Shown in pieces: positions 7,198-16,470 of a stretch of DNA of 64,000 bases. The notes beneath the pieces were generated by a model that saw only the letters and a program-made list of their open reading frames with translations, did no database searches and had not been told where the DNA came from. Both the position numbers and the translations under genes were made by a program. The DNA lies in contig CAUJDF010000044.1 of assembly GCA_963169045.1 (NCBI GenBank), forward strand, positions 248,001 through 312,000. The letters run 5' to 3'. Every line of letters starts with the position of its first letter. The stretch's first letter is position 1. Source of the DNA: Myxococcota bacterium. Lineage in GTDB: Bacteria; Myxococcota_A; Bradymonadia; UBA7976; UBA1532.

Positions 7198-8661
7198 GTG
7201 TCGCGCAAGTCCCCGTTTCTATTGGCCTTCCTGTGGAGCGGCGCTGCGCTCGCCGACGGCGCGCCGTTCATGGATGCCGACTTCACGCGGCGTTCGGCCG
7301 ACAACGATCCCGATCTCATCGTCGTCCGCGAGGGCTACGACCCCGAGCGGCGCGTCCAGAGCCTGTACCTGCGCGCGCACGACGGGACGCCGGACGTCCA
7401 GGTGTTCAGCGGGGTGCTGCGCGTGCGGGGGGCCGTGGTCGACGAGGTGATCTTCGCGGCCGACGATCTGGCGGCGAGCGACGCGCGCTGGGGCCTGCCC
7501 GACGCCGACTACGGCCCGGGCGACGGCCGCGGCCTCGAGGGCAACGATCCGACGACGGCCGTCCCCCGACAACGGCGCGACGTCGACGCGGTGCGGCGCC
7601 CGAACGCGGCCACCGTGCGTTTCTGGTTCTCGACCGGCGCCGACGTGGACGATCTGCGCGTGCTCGTTCGCTACGATCGCGAACCCGGACCGGCGAGCCT
7701 GGACGTCGAGCTCTTCCGGCCCCATGGCGACACCGACCCCCTCGGCTTCCCGCCGACGGACCAGGGCGGCGTCCAGGTGGGGAGCCTCACCGACGCCACG
7801 CCCGACGACGGCGACTACTCGGAGGTCTTCGCCGTCGAGTCGATCAAGCTGCGCATCGAGGACGTGGATCTCGTCGAGGAGACCGTCGATCTCGGCGCGA
7901 TCCCGCTCGGCGGCGGCATCGCGGGGCCCGCCTTCGTCGCCGTCGACAACGGCGCCGGCGGGCTCGATCTCGATCAGGACAATGGCTTCGACCAGAACGG
8001 CCTGATCTCTCCCATCCCCGCCGTCAGCGACCTCGAGCACCTGCGGTGGTCGGCGGGCCCGCTCACCGACGAGCGCGGCAACGTGGTCTCCGCGTCGCGG
8101 GTGCGCCTCGCCAACGCGCCGGTGCGACTGCCGGTCGGGCAGATGGCGAGCGTGCGGGTGACGATCGAGGTCGGGCCGGCGACGCCTCCCGGGCGTTACG
8201 AGGGCCGGCTGACGGTCTGGGAGGACAACGACGGCGACCGGCTGCGCGCGCGGAGCGAGCCGCAGGACGAGGCGCTGCTCGTGGTGCGGGTCGGCGACGT
8301 GCTGGACGCCGCCGTCGCGCCGGACGGCGGGGCAGGCGACGGTGGGGCGCGCGACGGCGGCGTGGCCGACGGCGGCGGTGGGCCCGGCCCGGCCGACGGT
8401 GGGGCTCCGGGCGACGGCGGCAGCATCGACGCGGCGCCGGGTGACTCCGGAACGGGCGCCGATGGCGGCGGCGCGCCCGCAGACGGCGGCGGGACGCCCG
8501 GTCGCGATGGCGGCCAGGCCTCCGCCGACGCGGGCGAGGCTGCCTTCGATCTCGGTGACGCGCGCGGCGGCGCGCTCGGGTGCCGCGCGGCGGAGGGCGG
8601 CGGTCCGTTGCTCCTCTTGCCGCTCGCTCTCGCGTACCTGCGGCGGAGGCGTGCCTCATGA
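7198..8661 (+). CDS. Secreted protein with Asp/Gly linker and C-terminal anchor signal
   Basis: 487 residues, starting at a GTG. A signal peptide (LLAFLWSGAALA) leads into about 330 residues of predicted beta-rich domains with no family I can name. Recurrent features are acidic loops such as GDGRGLEGND and LDLDQDNGFDQNG. Residues about 365-455 form a DGG-rich low-complexity linker. The end is tripartite: a Cys motif (ALGCRAAEGGG), a hydrophobic stretch (PLLLLPLALAYL) and RRRR. This resembles MYXO-CTERM sorting signals, so the protein is probably displayed on the surface. It is the first gene of a coupled operon: its TGA overlaps the ATG of the next gene. Confidence 0.7.
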   Translation: MSRKSPFLLAFLWSGAALADGAPFMDADFTRRSADNDPDLIVVREGYDPERRVQSLYLRAHDGTPDVQVFSGVLRVRGAVVDEVIFAADDLAASDARWGLPDADYGPGDGRGLEGNDPTTAVPRQRRDVDAVRRPNAATVRFWFSTGADVDDLRVLVRYDREPGPASLDVELFRPHGDTDPLGFPPTDQGGVQVGSLTDATPDDGDYSEVFAVESIKLRIEDVDLVEETVDLGAIPLGGGIAGPAFVAVDNGAGGLDLDQDNGFDQNGLISPIPAVSDLEHLRWSAGPLTDERGNVVSASRVRLANAPVRLPVGQMASVRVTIEVGPATPPGRYEGRLTVWEDNDGDRLRARSEPQDEALLVVRVGDVLDAAVAPDGGAGDGGARDGGVADGGGGPGPADGGAPGDGGSIDAAPGDSGTGADGGGAPADGGGTPGRDGGQASADAGEAAFDLGDARGGALGCRAAEGGGPLLLLPLALAYLRRRRAS

Positions 8662-10766
8662 GGCGGCACGGGCTCGTGATGGCCGCGGCGCTCGCCGCCT
8701 CGACCGCACAGGCAGCCGATGGAGCGAATACGCGCCGGTTCGCGCCGAGCCCGCTGCTCTCGCCCTACCTCACCCTGGACGGCGCGCGGACGCACGGCGA
8801 CGGCGGGCTCGCGTTCAGCGTGATGGGCACGTACGAGCGGCGGCCGCTGATCTTCTACAAGGACGGGCGGCGGACCGCCGACATCGTCTCGGCGCGCTCG
8901 GCTGCCGACGTGGCCCTCGCGTGGGGGGCCACGGACTGGCTCGATCTCGGCGCTGGCCTGCCGTTGGTGCTGGATCAGGAGGGGCGTGAGGTCGACGGCG
9001 GCCCCCTCGAGCGCACGGCGTTCGGCGACGTGGCGCTGGGCGCGCGCGCACGGCTGCTCGATCCGGACGCGTCGGGGCTCGGCGTCGCGCTGGTGGGCCT
9101 CGCGACGCTGCCCACGGGCGATGCGGGGGCCCTGGCGGCCGAGCCCGCCGCGACGGCGACGGCCCGGCTGGCGCTCGAGGCGCCCCTCGGGACGCGCTTC
9201 GAGGTCGCCATGAACGCCGGCGCGCGCTTCAGGGCGCCGGCACGCGTCGACCAGATCGGCCTCGAGCACGAGCTGCTGTTCGGGCTGGGCGCGAGCTTCC
9301 GGGCGACGGCGCGCGTGGCGTTCGTGGCGGAGGCGACCGTGGGGACGCCCCTGTCGGCGCCCTTCGGCGAGACGGAGGCGACGCCCGCCGACGCCAACGG
9401 GGGCCTGCGCGTCCACCTGTGGGAGGGCCTGCAGCTCGTGGCCGGCGGCGGCGCAGGCCTGCGCCCCGGCTACGGCTCGCCCGAGTGGCGCGCCATCGTG
9501 GGCTTCGAGGCGATGCCCCGCCGGCGCGACTTCGACGGCGACCGGGTGGCCGATGGCGGAGACGCCTGCGTCGACGTCGCCGGCGTGCCCGCACGCGAGG
9601 GCTGCCCGGAGCCGACGCTCGTGGCGGTGGCGCCGACCCCACCCGACGCCGACGCCGACGGCCTCCCGGATGCAGGCGACAACTGCCCGCGGCTCCCCGA
9701 GGACCGGGACGGCTTCCGCGACGACGACGGCTGCCCCGATCCCGACCAGGACCTCGACCTGATCGCCGACGGCGAGGACGGCGATCCGCACGGCGCCGAG
9801 GACTGGGACGCATACCGGGACGAGGACGGAGTGCCGGACCTCGACAACGACGAGGACGGCATCGCCGACTTCCGCGACGCGTGCCCGCTGGACGCCGCCG
9901 CGACGGCGGACGGCTGCCCCGGCGGAGCGGAGAACGTGGCGACGACCGCGCCGGAGGGACCGGACGCGCCGCTCCGGCTCGGCGACACGCTGCACCCGGC
10001 GGGGCCCGTCGTCTTCGAGTACGCGAAGGCGGCGCTGAGCCCCGAGGGGACGCGCGCCGTGGCCGGTCTGGCGGCTTATCTCCTGGCCCACCCCGAGCTC
10101 GGACGCCTCGAGGTGGGCGTGCACACCGACGCCGGGGGGAACCGGCCCTGGAAGGCGAAGATGACGCAGGTCCGCGCTCGCGCGCTGCTGGAGGCGCTCG
10201 TGGCCCACGGCGTGCCGCGGGAGCGACTGACGGCCCGCGGCTATGGCGCGGCGGTGCCCGTGGCCCGCAACGACACCGAGGCCGGGCGCCTGCGCAACCG
10301 CCGCGTGGAGCTGCGTCTGCTGGAAGGCGCCGCACCGAGCGATCCGGTCGCCCCCCCGGCGCCGCGACGCCGGACGCCCGCGGCGGGGCTGATCCCCCTG
10401 CCCGGCCCGCTGTCGTTCGTGCCCCTGAAGGCCGAGCTCGCGCCGGAGGCCCACGGAACGCTGGCGATGCTTGCGGAGACGCTGACGGCACGGCGTGACC
10501 GCGTCGAGATCGGCGTGCACACCGACGGCGGTGGCGACGTCGCGTGGAAGACGGCGCTGACGACGGCGCGGGCGGCGGCGGTGCGCGACGCGCTCGTGGC
10601 GCTGGGCGTCCCCGCGTCGCGGCTGGTCGCCCGCGGCCATGGTGCGACGCGGCCCGTCGCCTCCGACGCCACCCGCGCCGGCCGCGCGAAGAACCGACGC
10701 GTGGAGCTTCGCTCGCTGGACGAGCCCGACGACGCGCCGGGCCCTACCGCAGAGCGGCGGCCATGA
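8658..10766 (+). CDS. Outer-membrane protein with thrombospondin type-3 repeats and two OmpA domains
   Basis: 702 residues. A signal peptide (residues 1-19) is followed by an N-terminal region of about 280 residues that looks like a transporter-type outer-membrane barrel with alternating aromatic and small residues. Acidic TSP3-like repeats (DADADGLPDAGDNCP, DLDNDEDGIADFRDACP) occupy about 290-430. Two OmpA-like domains then follow, at about 450-560 and 590-690, both with HTDxGG and a final NRRVEL. Both lack the usual N-x-x-L-S-x-x-R-A segment and have W-K-x-x-x-T-x-x-R-A instead, so diaminopimelate binding may be altered. It overlaps both neighbours by ATGA, implying coupled translation and joint work between outer membrane and peptidoglycan. 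Confidence 0.8.
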   Translation: MRRHGLVMAAALAASTAQAADGANTRRFAPSPLLSPYLTLDGARTHGDGGLAFSVMGTYERRPLIFYKDGRRTADIVSARSAADVALAWGATDWLDLGAGLPLVLDQEGREVDGGPLERTAFGDVALGARARLLDPDASGLGVALVGLATLPTGDAGALAAEPAATATARLALEAPLGTRFEVAMNAGARFRAPARVDQIGLEHELLFGLGASFRATARVAFVAEATVGTPLSAPFGETEATPADANGGLRVHLWEGLQLVAGGGAGLRPGYGSPEWRAIVGFEAMPRRRDFDGDRVADGGDACVDVAGVPAREGCPEPTLVAVAPTPPDADADGLPDAGDNCPRLPEDRDGFRDDDGCPDPDQDLDLIADGEDGDPHGAEDWDAYRDEDGVPDLDNDEDGIADFRDACPLDAAATADGCPGGAENVATTAPEGPDAPLRLGDTLHPAGPVVFEYAKAALSPEGTRAVAGLAAYLLAHPELGRLEVGVHTDAGGNRPWKAKMTQVRARALLEALVAHGVPRERLTARGYGAAVPVARNDTEAGRLRNRRVELRLLEGAAPSDPVAPPAPRRRTPAAGLIPLPGPLSFVPLKAELAPEAHGTLAMLAETLTARRDRVEIGVHTDGGGDVAWKTALTTARAAAVRDALVALGVPASRLVARGHGATRPVASDATRAGRAKNRRVELRSLDEPDDAPGPTAERRP

Positions 10767-12430
10767 AGCGCGCCGTCCTCCTCACTTTGCTGCTGTGGAT
10801 GCAGGCGCCGCCCGCCGAAGGCGCGCCGGCCAACAAACCCTCGAAGACACAACGAAACCAACACTGGAACCCCGTCAACGTGGTCACGCCTCGCGATGCC
10901 GCCGAGGAGCGCGTGAGGGTGCGGGGCAACGAGATCGAGTACCCCGACCGCGTGCACTTCCGGCACGGCAAAGTGGACCTCGTCGACGGCGCCGACGCCG
11001 TGCTGGGCCGGGTGGCGGAGCTGCTCCTGGCCACGCCGGAGATCCGGCTGGTGCTGATCGAGGGACACACCGACCGGACCGGCAGCTTCCGCTACAACCA
11101 GCGGCTCAGCGAGGCGCGGGCGAGCGCCGTGCGCGCCGCGCTGATGCGCCATGGCGTGGCGCCGGAGCGGTTGCGGGCTTACGGCCTCGGCGAGACCCGG
11201 CCCACGACGCCGCCCGACACCGGTCGCCGGGCGAAGGCGGACCGGCGCGTCGTCTTCCGGCTCATCGAAGCGGACCGCACGGCGCTGCAGGCGCGGCGCG
11301 CAAGCGAGTGGGGCCAGGCGGCGGTGGTGGGCGTGCACGGCGAGGCGCAGTGGGCGCTCGTGCCGTCCGAGGGCGAGCCGAGCGCGTGGCGACCCCTGCC
11401 GGCAGGCGCGCTGGCGCAGAACGACGTGCTGCCCGTGCCGGAACCCGACGAGGAGGTACCGGTGCCGGTCGAACCGGTCGCCACAGACGCGCCCGCTGCG
11501 GTCCCGGCAGCGGCGGACGTCGCCCCCTCCGAATACGCTCCGCCCCCGGAAGTGGCCACCGGTGCCGAGCCCGAGGGCGCGGCGGACGAGCCGGCGCCCG
11601 ACGCCGCCGCCGTCGAGGCAACCCCGGCGGCGCCCGGCCACGCGGTCGAGTGGCACACGCTCCGCTTCCGCGACCAGCTCGGCGAGGGCGTCGAGATCGC
11701 CACGGGCCCCGAGGCGACGGTCCTGCTGCGCCTGCCCGACCTGACGCGCATCCAGCTGGCGCCGTCGACGCGCGTCCGCCTCGCGAAGATCTTCTTCAAC
11801 GCCGACGAGGCGAAGGCCTACACCGCCGTCCGCCTGCGGCAGGGCCGCGTTCGTGTCATGGCGAACCCGCGCGAGCTGGCCCATTCCAGGGCGTTGTTCG
11901 CCTTCGCCGGCGGGAGCGTCGACGTCGTCGCCGCCGACTTCGAGCTCGCCGCCGGGACCGGGGACGGCGCCGAGTTGATGGTCGAGCGGGGCCGCGCGCT
12001 GATCGCCACCGGCGCCGACACGTCGATCGAGGTGACCGCCGGCCACCGGCTCGCGTCCGGCGACGCGGCGCCGCAGGTGCTCCTCGCGGCGCCGGCGATC
12101 GACGACGCCCCCGAGGGCCGCCACGAGATCGCGCCGACGCTCATGTGGTCCGCGGTGACGGGCGCCGCCGGCTATGTGGTTGAATTCGCTGAAGATCCTG
12201 ACTTCCACAAGGCCGCCGGCAGCGGACGGCGCGAGGTGGCAGGCACGAGCGCCGTGGCCGACGGGCTCCAGCCCGAGCGGCGTTACTTCTGGCGGGTTCG
12301 CGCCCGATCGCCTGCGGGTCACGTGGGCCGCGCGTCGCGTATCTTCTCCTTCGACCTCGGCGCTGGTCAGTCCTCGAGCGCGGCCTCGGCCTCTTCGAGC
12401 GCCGCCACCGCCGACTCCCAGGCGGAGTAG
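10763..12430 (+). CDS. OmpA-FecR domain surface/periplasmic protein
   Basis: 555 residues. A signal peptide (LLTLLLWMQAPPAEGAPA) precedes a canonical OmpA C-like domain at about 55-170, with GHTDRTGSFRYNQRLSEARA carrying the normal Asp and Arg peptidoglycan-binding positions. A Pro/Ala-rich linker is followed by a FecR-like beta domain at about 295-430 (EIATGPEATVLLRLPDLTRIQLAPST). The end is a fibronectin type III-like domain (LQPERRYFWRVRARSPAGHVG). The protein probably ties a surface complex to the cell wall. Its ATG overlaps the preceding stop. Its last 64 bases overlap the end of the convergent ABC-F gene. Confidence 0.8.
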   Translation: MKRAVLLTLLLWMQAPPAEGAPANKPSKTQRNQHWNPVNVVTPRDAAEERVRVRGNEIEYPDRVHFRHGKVDLVDGADAVLGRVAELLLATPEIRLVLIEGHTDRTGSFRYNQRLSEARASAVRAALMRHGVAPERLRAYGLGETRPTTPPDTGRRAKADRRVVFRLIEADRTALQARRASEWGQAAVVGVHGEAQWALVPSEGEPSAWRPLPAGALAQNDVLPVPEPDEEVPVPVEPVATDAPAAVPAAADVAPSEYAPPPEVATGAEPEGAADEPAPDAAAVEATPAAPGHAVEWHTLRFRDQLGEGVEIATGPEATVLLRLPDLTRIQLAPSTRVRLAKIFFNADEAKAYTAVRLRQGRVRVMANPRELAHSRALFAFAGGSVDVVAADFELAAGTGDGAELMVERGRALIATGADTSIEVTAGHRLASGDAAPQVLLAAPAIDDAPEGRHEIAPTLMWSAVTGAAGYVVEFAEDPDFHKAAGSGRREVAGTSAVADGLQPERRYFWRVRARSPAGHVGRASRIFSFDLGAGQSSSAASASSSAATADSQAE

Positions 12431-14352
12431 GCCGCGGCGAGCGCCGCCTCGACCTCGGCCGCCTCCCGCGCCACGCGCTGGACCTCGTCGCCTCGCGCGT
12501 AGTGGGCCGGATCGGCTTGGACTTCGCGCAGGCCCTGAAGGCGCGCCTCGAGCGCCTGCGCGCGCGCCTCCGCCGCCTCGGCGGCGGTCCGCAGCGGCCG
12601 CGTGACGCTGGATCGCCGCTGCCGCGCCTCGGCCTCACGCCGACGGTCGTCGCGCTTCGACGGCCGCCGCGCGTCGTCGTCGTCCGCAGGCGTCGCCGGC
12701 ACCGGGACCCGGTGAGGCGACTCGCCGTGCAACGGCAACGGCGCCGGCCGGTCGCCACGCTCCTTGCGCGCGAGGTACTCGCTGTATGTTCCGCGGTAGG
12801 GCGTCACGCGACCGTGGCTGACGTCCCACACGACGTTGCACACGCCGTCGATGAAGTGGCGGTCGTGACTGATGAGCACGAGCGTCCCGCCGAAGCCGGC
12901 GAGCGCGTCCTCGAGCACCGCGCGGCTGGCCATGTCGAGGTGGTTCGTCGGCTCGTCCAGGAGCAGGAGGTTGCGCGGCAGCAAGAGCATCTTCGCGAGC
13001 GCGAGGCGGTTCTTCTCGCCGCCGCTCAGCACGCCCACCGGCTTCTCGACGTCCTCGGCGTCGAACAGGAACGCGCCCAGCACGGCCCGCACGCGCTGCG
13101 GCAGCAGGCCTTCGGCGTCCGCCATCGCTTCGGCGAGCACCGAGCGGCGCAGATCGAGCGCCTCCACCTGATGCTGCGCGAAGTAGTATGGCCTGACGCC
13201 GTGCCCGAGCTCGCGCAGCCCGCGCTGCGGGTGGATGGCACCCGCCAGCAGCTTGAGCAGCGTGCTCTTGCCGGCCCCGTTGGGCCCGACCAGCGCGATG
13301 CGCTCGCCGCGGATCATCTCCACGTCGAGGCCTTGATAGATGACCTTCTCGCCGTACGCCTGGTGGACGTTCTCGAGGCGCATCACCACCTGCCCGCTGC
13401 GCGGCGCCTCGGGCAGCTTGATGCGGATGGTCTCGATCGAGCGCGCGTCCTCGACGCGATCGATCTTCGCCAGCATCTTCACGCGGCTTTGGACCTGCTT
13501 CGCCTTGCTGGCCTTGTAGCGGAAGCGCTCAACGAACTGCTGCAGGTGCGCGATCTTCCGCTCCTGGCTCTGCCGCTCGCGCTCGAGCTGGGTCGCTTGC
13601 AGCTCGGACTGCTGCAGGTATGACGTAAAGTTGCCCGTGTAGAGGCGCAGCTCACCGCCAGCGAGCTCGGCGATGTGTGTGGGCAGCCGATCGAGAAACC
13701 ACCGGTCGTGACTGATGAAGATCAGGCTGCCGCTATATTGCTGAAGAAACGACTCGAGCCAGTTGACGGACTCGAGGTCCAGGTGGTTGGTCGGCTCGTC
13801 CAGCAGCAAGACGTCGGGTGACTGCAGCAGCAGGCGCGCCAACGCGACACGCATCTGCCAACCGCCGCTCAACGTCCCGCAATCCTTGTCGAAATCGGAC
13901 GGACGGAAGCCGAGGCCCGCCAGGACCTCTTCCACGCGGTTCTCGACACGGAAGCCGCCGAGCATCTCGAAGCGCGCCTGAAGGCGCGCGTAGCGTTCCA
14001 TCAGGGCGGGCACCTCGTCGGCCGCCGCGGTCGCGAGCTGGGCCTCGAGCGCCCGCAGCTCCTCGCCGATGGCCACGACCCCGGCGAGGCCCTTGCGCGC
14101 CTCGTCGCGGATCGAGATGCCGGCGAGCGTCGCGATCTCCTGCGGCAGATGACCGATCGTCAGGTCGCGCGCGCGGCGGATCTGCCCGGTCTCCGGCTGG
14201 TGAAGGCCGGTCATGAGGCCGAAGAGCGTCGTCTTGCCGGCGCCGTTCGGCCCGATGAGGCCGTAACGATGGCCGCGCTTGACGTGCCAGCTCAGTCCCT
14301 CGAACAGCGTCTCGGGGCCGAACGACTTCCGGATGTTCTCGATGTGGATCAC
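12367..14352 (-). CDS. ABC-F family ATPase (YheS/Uup/EttA-like translation factor)
   Basis: 661 residues with two ABC domains and no membrane segments. Domain 1 has Walker A GPNGAGKTT, signature LSGGWQ and Walker B LLLDEPTNHLD. A linker with the charged ABC-F P-site-tRNA-interaction region (RERQSQERKIAHLQQFVERF) leads to domain 2 with GPNGAGKST, LSGGEKNR and a second LLLDEPTNHLD. Residues about 560-660 form an Arg/Glu/Ala coiled coil like the Uup C-terminus. Such proteins act at the ribosomal E site to relieve stalling or confer antibiotic protection. The GTG start lies 12 bases after the HEAT gene stop, so the two are likely co-transcribed. Confidence 0.9.
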   Translation of the reverse strand: MIHIENIRKSFGPETLFEGLSWHVKRGHRYGLIGPNGAGKTTLFGLMTGLHQPETGQIRRARDLTIGHLPQEIATLAGISIRDEARKGLAGVVAIGEELRALEAQLATAAADEVPALMERYARLQARFEMLGGFRVENRVEEVLAGLGFRPSDFDKDCGTLSGGWQMRVALARLLLQSPDVLLLDEPTNHLDLESVNWLESFLQQYSGSLIFISHDRWFLDRLPTHIAELAGGELRLYTGNFTSYLQQSELQATQLERERQSQERKIAHLQQFVERFRYKASKAKQVQSRVKMLAKIDRVEDARSIETIRIKLPEAPRSGQVVMRLENVHQAYGEKVIYQGLDVEMIRGERIALVGPNGAGKSTLLKLLAGAIHPQRGLRELGHGVRPYYFAQHQVEALDLRRSVLAEAMADAEGLLPQRVRAVLGAFLFDAEDVEKPVGVLSGGEKNRLALAKMLLLPRNLLLLDEPTNHLDMASRAVLEDALAGFGGTLVLISHDRHFIDGVCNVVWDVSHGRVTPYRGTYSEYLARKERGDRPAPLPLHGESPHRVPVPATPADDDDARRPSKRDDRRREAEARQRRSSVTRPLRTAAEAAEARAQALEARLQGLREVQADPAHYARGDEVQRVAREAAEVEAALAAAYSAWESAVAALEEAEAALED

Positions 14353-14364
14353 GCGTCGGGGGGC

Positions 14365-16317
14365 TCAGGCGTCCTTGCGGTTGGCGAGGCGGACCGCCGC
14401 CTCGGCGGCCCGGGCGCGCGCGAGCGGATCCTTGTCGGTCAGCGCCGGCACCAGCACCTCCAACAGCGCGCGCGGGCCATAGAATCCCATCGCGCGGAAC
14501 GCCGCCGCGCGAATCGGTCCGTGTGCGCTGGCGGCGGAGGCGCGGTAGGTCGCCACCGAGGCCTCCTTGCGCAGCGCAGCCAGCGCGTCGAGCGCCGCCG
14601 AGGCCGTGTCCGGATGCGCCGCGCGCTCGGCCAGCGTGAGCAGGCGCGTCGCCGCGTCGGCGCCGCGGCGCGCCAGGCCGTCGACGGCGAACGGGCGCTG
14701 CATGTCGTTGCCGGCCTCGGCGATGCGGAAGAGCACCTCGACGGGCGTCTTGTCATCGTTCGCGAGGGACTCCACCTGCGCCGGCGTAAGCCACGACAGC
14801 GCCCCGCCCGTCTTGCCCGCCATCGCGTTCGGCTCGAGCTTCATCAGATGCCGGAAGGCGCGGAACCGCACCTCGAGGTCGGGATCGCGCTCGAGCAGGC
14901 GCACGAGCACGGCGGCCTTCGGCTGGCCGGTCGCGGCCACGGCCTCCATCGCCGCGATCTTGATCTCGGGCTGCGGCGACGTGATCACGAACTGCAAGGG
15001 GTCGATGATGGCCGGCGTCCCCACGCGGCCGAAGGCCTCGACCAGCGCCTTCTTGACGGCGGGATCGGGCTCCCGGCGCAGGAAGTCGGCCAGGCGCGGC
15101 TCGTCGCCAGGCTTCGCCACCGCGGCGAGGCCCCGGGCGGCGGCGAGGCGGATCTCCGTCTGCCCCTCGCCCATCGCCGCTTCGAAGATGGGCGCGCTCG
15201 GGCGATGGGCGATGTCGGTGAGCGCGGCCATCGCGCGCATGCGCAGGGCGCGCCGGTCGCTGCGCGCCGCCTCCTGCAGGATCTCGATGGCCTTGGGCTC
15301 GGCGCGGTCCTTCGCCCAGGCCTTCAGCCAGGCGTACCCGGCGTCGGCCTCGGTCGGCTCCTCGTTGCTGAGCACGCCCTCGCGCAGCTTGCCGAGGATC
15401 TCGAGGTCGCGAACGCCGACCATGCCCTGCCAGGCCACGAGGCGCCCGCCGGGCTCCTGGAAGCGGGTGCCGGCGAGCAGGGTCTTGGCCACGGGATCGG
15501 CCTTGCCGCGGCGCGCCATCACCGAGGCCGCGTTCAGTCGCTTCGGAAAGTCGGCCGCGTGCGCGTCGTAGGCCTTCTGCAGCGCCGTGCCGATCCGGGC
15601 GGCCGCCTTCGGCTCGTCGATGGCGGCGAGCAGGTCGCGGGCAATGCCGCCGATGGCGTCGGCGTCGTGGAGGTGCCCGAGCGCCCAATCGGTCGCCACC
15701 GCGTCCTTGAAGGTGCGCAGCGCGTCGAGGGCCTCCTTGTGCTCGCGAGCGTCGGGGGCCTCCTTCAGGCCGGCCTCGATGATCGCCCACGCGGTCTTGC
15801 CGCCGAGCGCCACTTGGGCCAGGCGCGCCTCGGCCCGCGCGTCGGGGCCACCGTCCACCGCCGCCTTCTTGTACAGGGAAAGCGCGTCCTTCGGGTCGAC
15901 GTGCTTCCTGGCGAGCTCGTGGCCGCGCTGGCGCTCGGTCGCGTCGCCGGAGGCGAGGAGTGCGGCGACCTGGTCGAGCGCGGCCTTCTTCAGCTTCGCG
16001 TCCTTCTCGGCGAGGGCGAGCCCGAGGGCCGAGCTCCGCAGCGCCCAGTCGCCGTCCTTCAGTCCGTCGGCGATGGCCTGGTGGCGGTCCGCGCCGCCGA
16101 GCAGCATGCGCCCGTCGAACACGGCGCGGCGGACCATCGGGTCGGACGTCTCGCCCAGTTCCTTGAAGGCGGCGCGCGCCTGGTCGGCGATCTCCTTCGC
16201 CGAAGGAAGGCCGTCCGCCGTCGCGGCCGCCTTCGCCGGCGGTGCGGCGACGACCGGCGCAGACGCGGCCAGGAGGGCGGCGGCGAGGGCGGACGAGGCG
16301 AGGACAGGGCTCTTCAC
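14365..16317 (-). CDS. Exported HEAT-repeat protein
   Basis: 650 residues. The GTG at 16317 follows GGAGG by five bases and starts a signal peptide (SSALAAALLAASAPVVAAPP). The rest is a continuous alpha-solenoid of HEAT-like units of about 30-40 residues, for example DPAVKKALVEAFGRVGTPAI and DPLARARAAEAAVRLANR. No catalytic motif is visible. It is probably a periplasmic or outer-membrane scaffold. An upstream in-frame ATG at 16380 would add an Arg-rich stretch before the signal peptide and was rejected. Partner of the ABC-F gene by position only. Confidence 0.75.
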   Translation of the reverse strand: MKSPVLASSALAAALLAASAPVVAAPPAKAAATADGLPSAKEIADQARAAFKELGETSDPMVRRAVFDGRMLLGGADRHQAIADGLKDGDWALRSSALGLALAEKDAKLKKAALDQVAALLASGDATERQRGHELARKHVDPKDALSLYKKAAVDGGPDARAEARLAQVALGGKTAWAIIEAGLKEAPDAREHKEALDALRTFKDAVATDWALGHLHDADAIGGIARDLLAAIDEPKAAARIGTALQKAYDAHAADFPKRLNAASVMARRGKADPVAKTLLAGTRFQEPGGRLVAWQGMVGVRDLEILGKLREGVLSNEEPTEADAGYAWLKAWAKDRAEPKAIEILQEAARSDRRALRMRAMAALTDIAHRPSAPIFEAAMGEGQTEIRLAAARGLAAVAKPGDEPRLADFLRREPDPAVKKALVEAFGRVGTPAIIDPLQFVITSPQPEIKIAAMEAVAATGQPKAAVLVRLLERDPDLEVRFRAFRHLMKLEPNAMAGKTGGALSWLTPAQVESLANDDKTPVEVLFRIAEAGNDMQRPFAVDGLARRGADAATRLLTLAERAAHPDTASAALDALAALRKEASVATYRASAASAHGPIRAAAFRAMGFYGPRALLEVLVPALTDKDPLARARAAEAAVRLANRKDA

Positions 16318-16414
16318 GGCGACCTCCAGCGGACGACGGCGGAACGCCGTTCGGTACCACAGCGCATCCCGGCATCGCAAGGCGGGGTCGGCCCGCTGCG
16401 GGCGCCCGCGGGCG

Positions 16415-16444
16415 TTGACACCGAGCGCCGGCCGGGGTCACGAT
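16415..16444 (+). promoter_or_regulatory. Promoter of the MopE-like lipoprotein gene
   Basis: A consensus TTGACA -35 (16415-16420), an 18-base spacer and a weaker CACGAT -10 (16439-16444), 26 bases before the chosen GTG start. Confidence 0.5.
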
Positions 16445-16470
16445 GGCACGACCATGCCCATCCCGCCGTT

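Noticed and set aside
14149-16470. Upstream extension of the MopE-like gene frame
   Set aside because: It runs antisense through the HEAT gene. A promoter and signal peptide place the true start near 16471.
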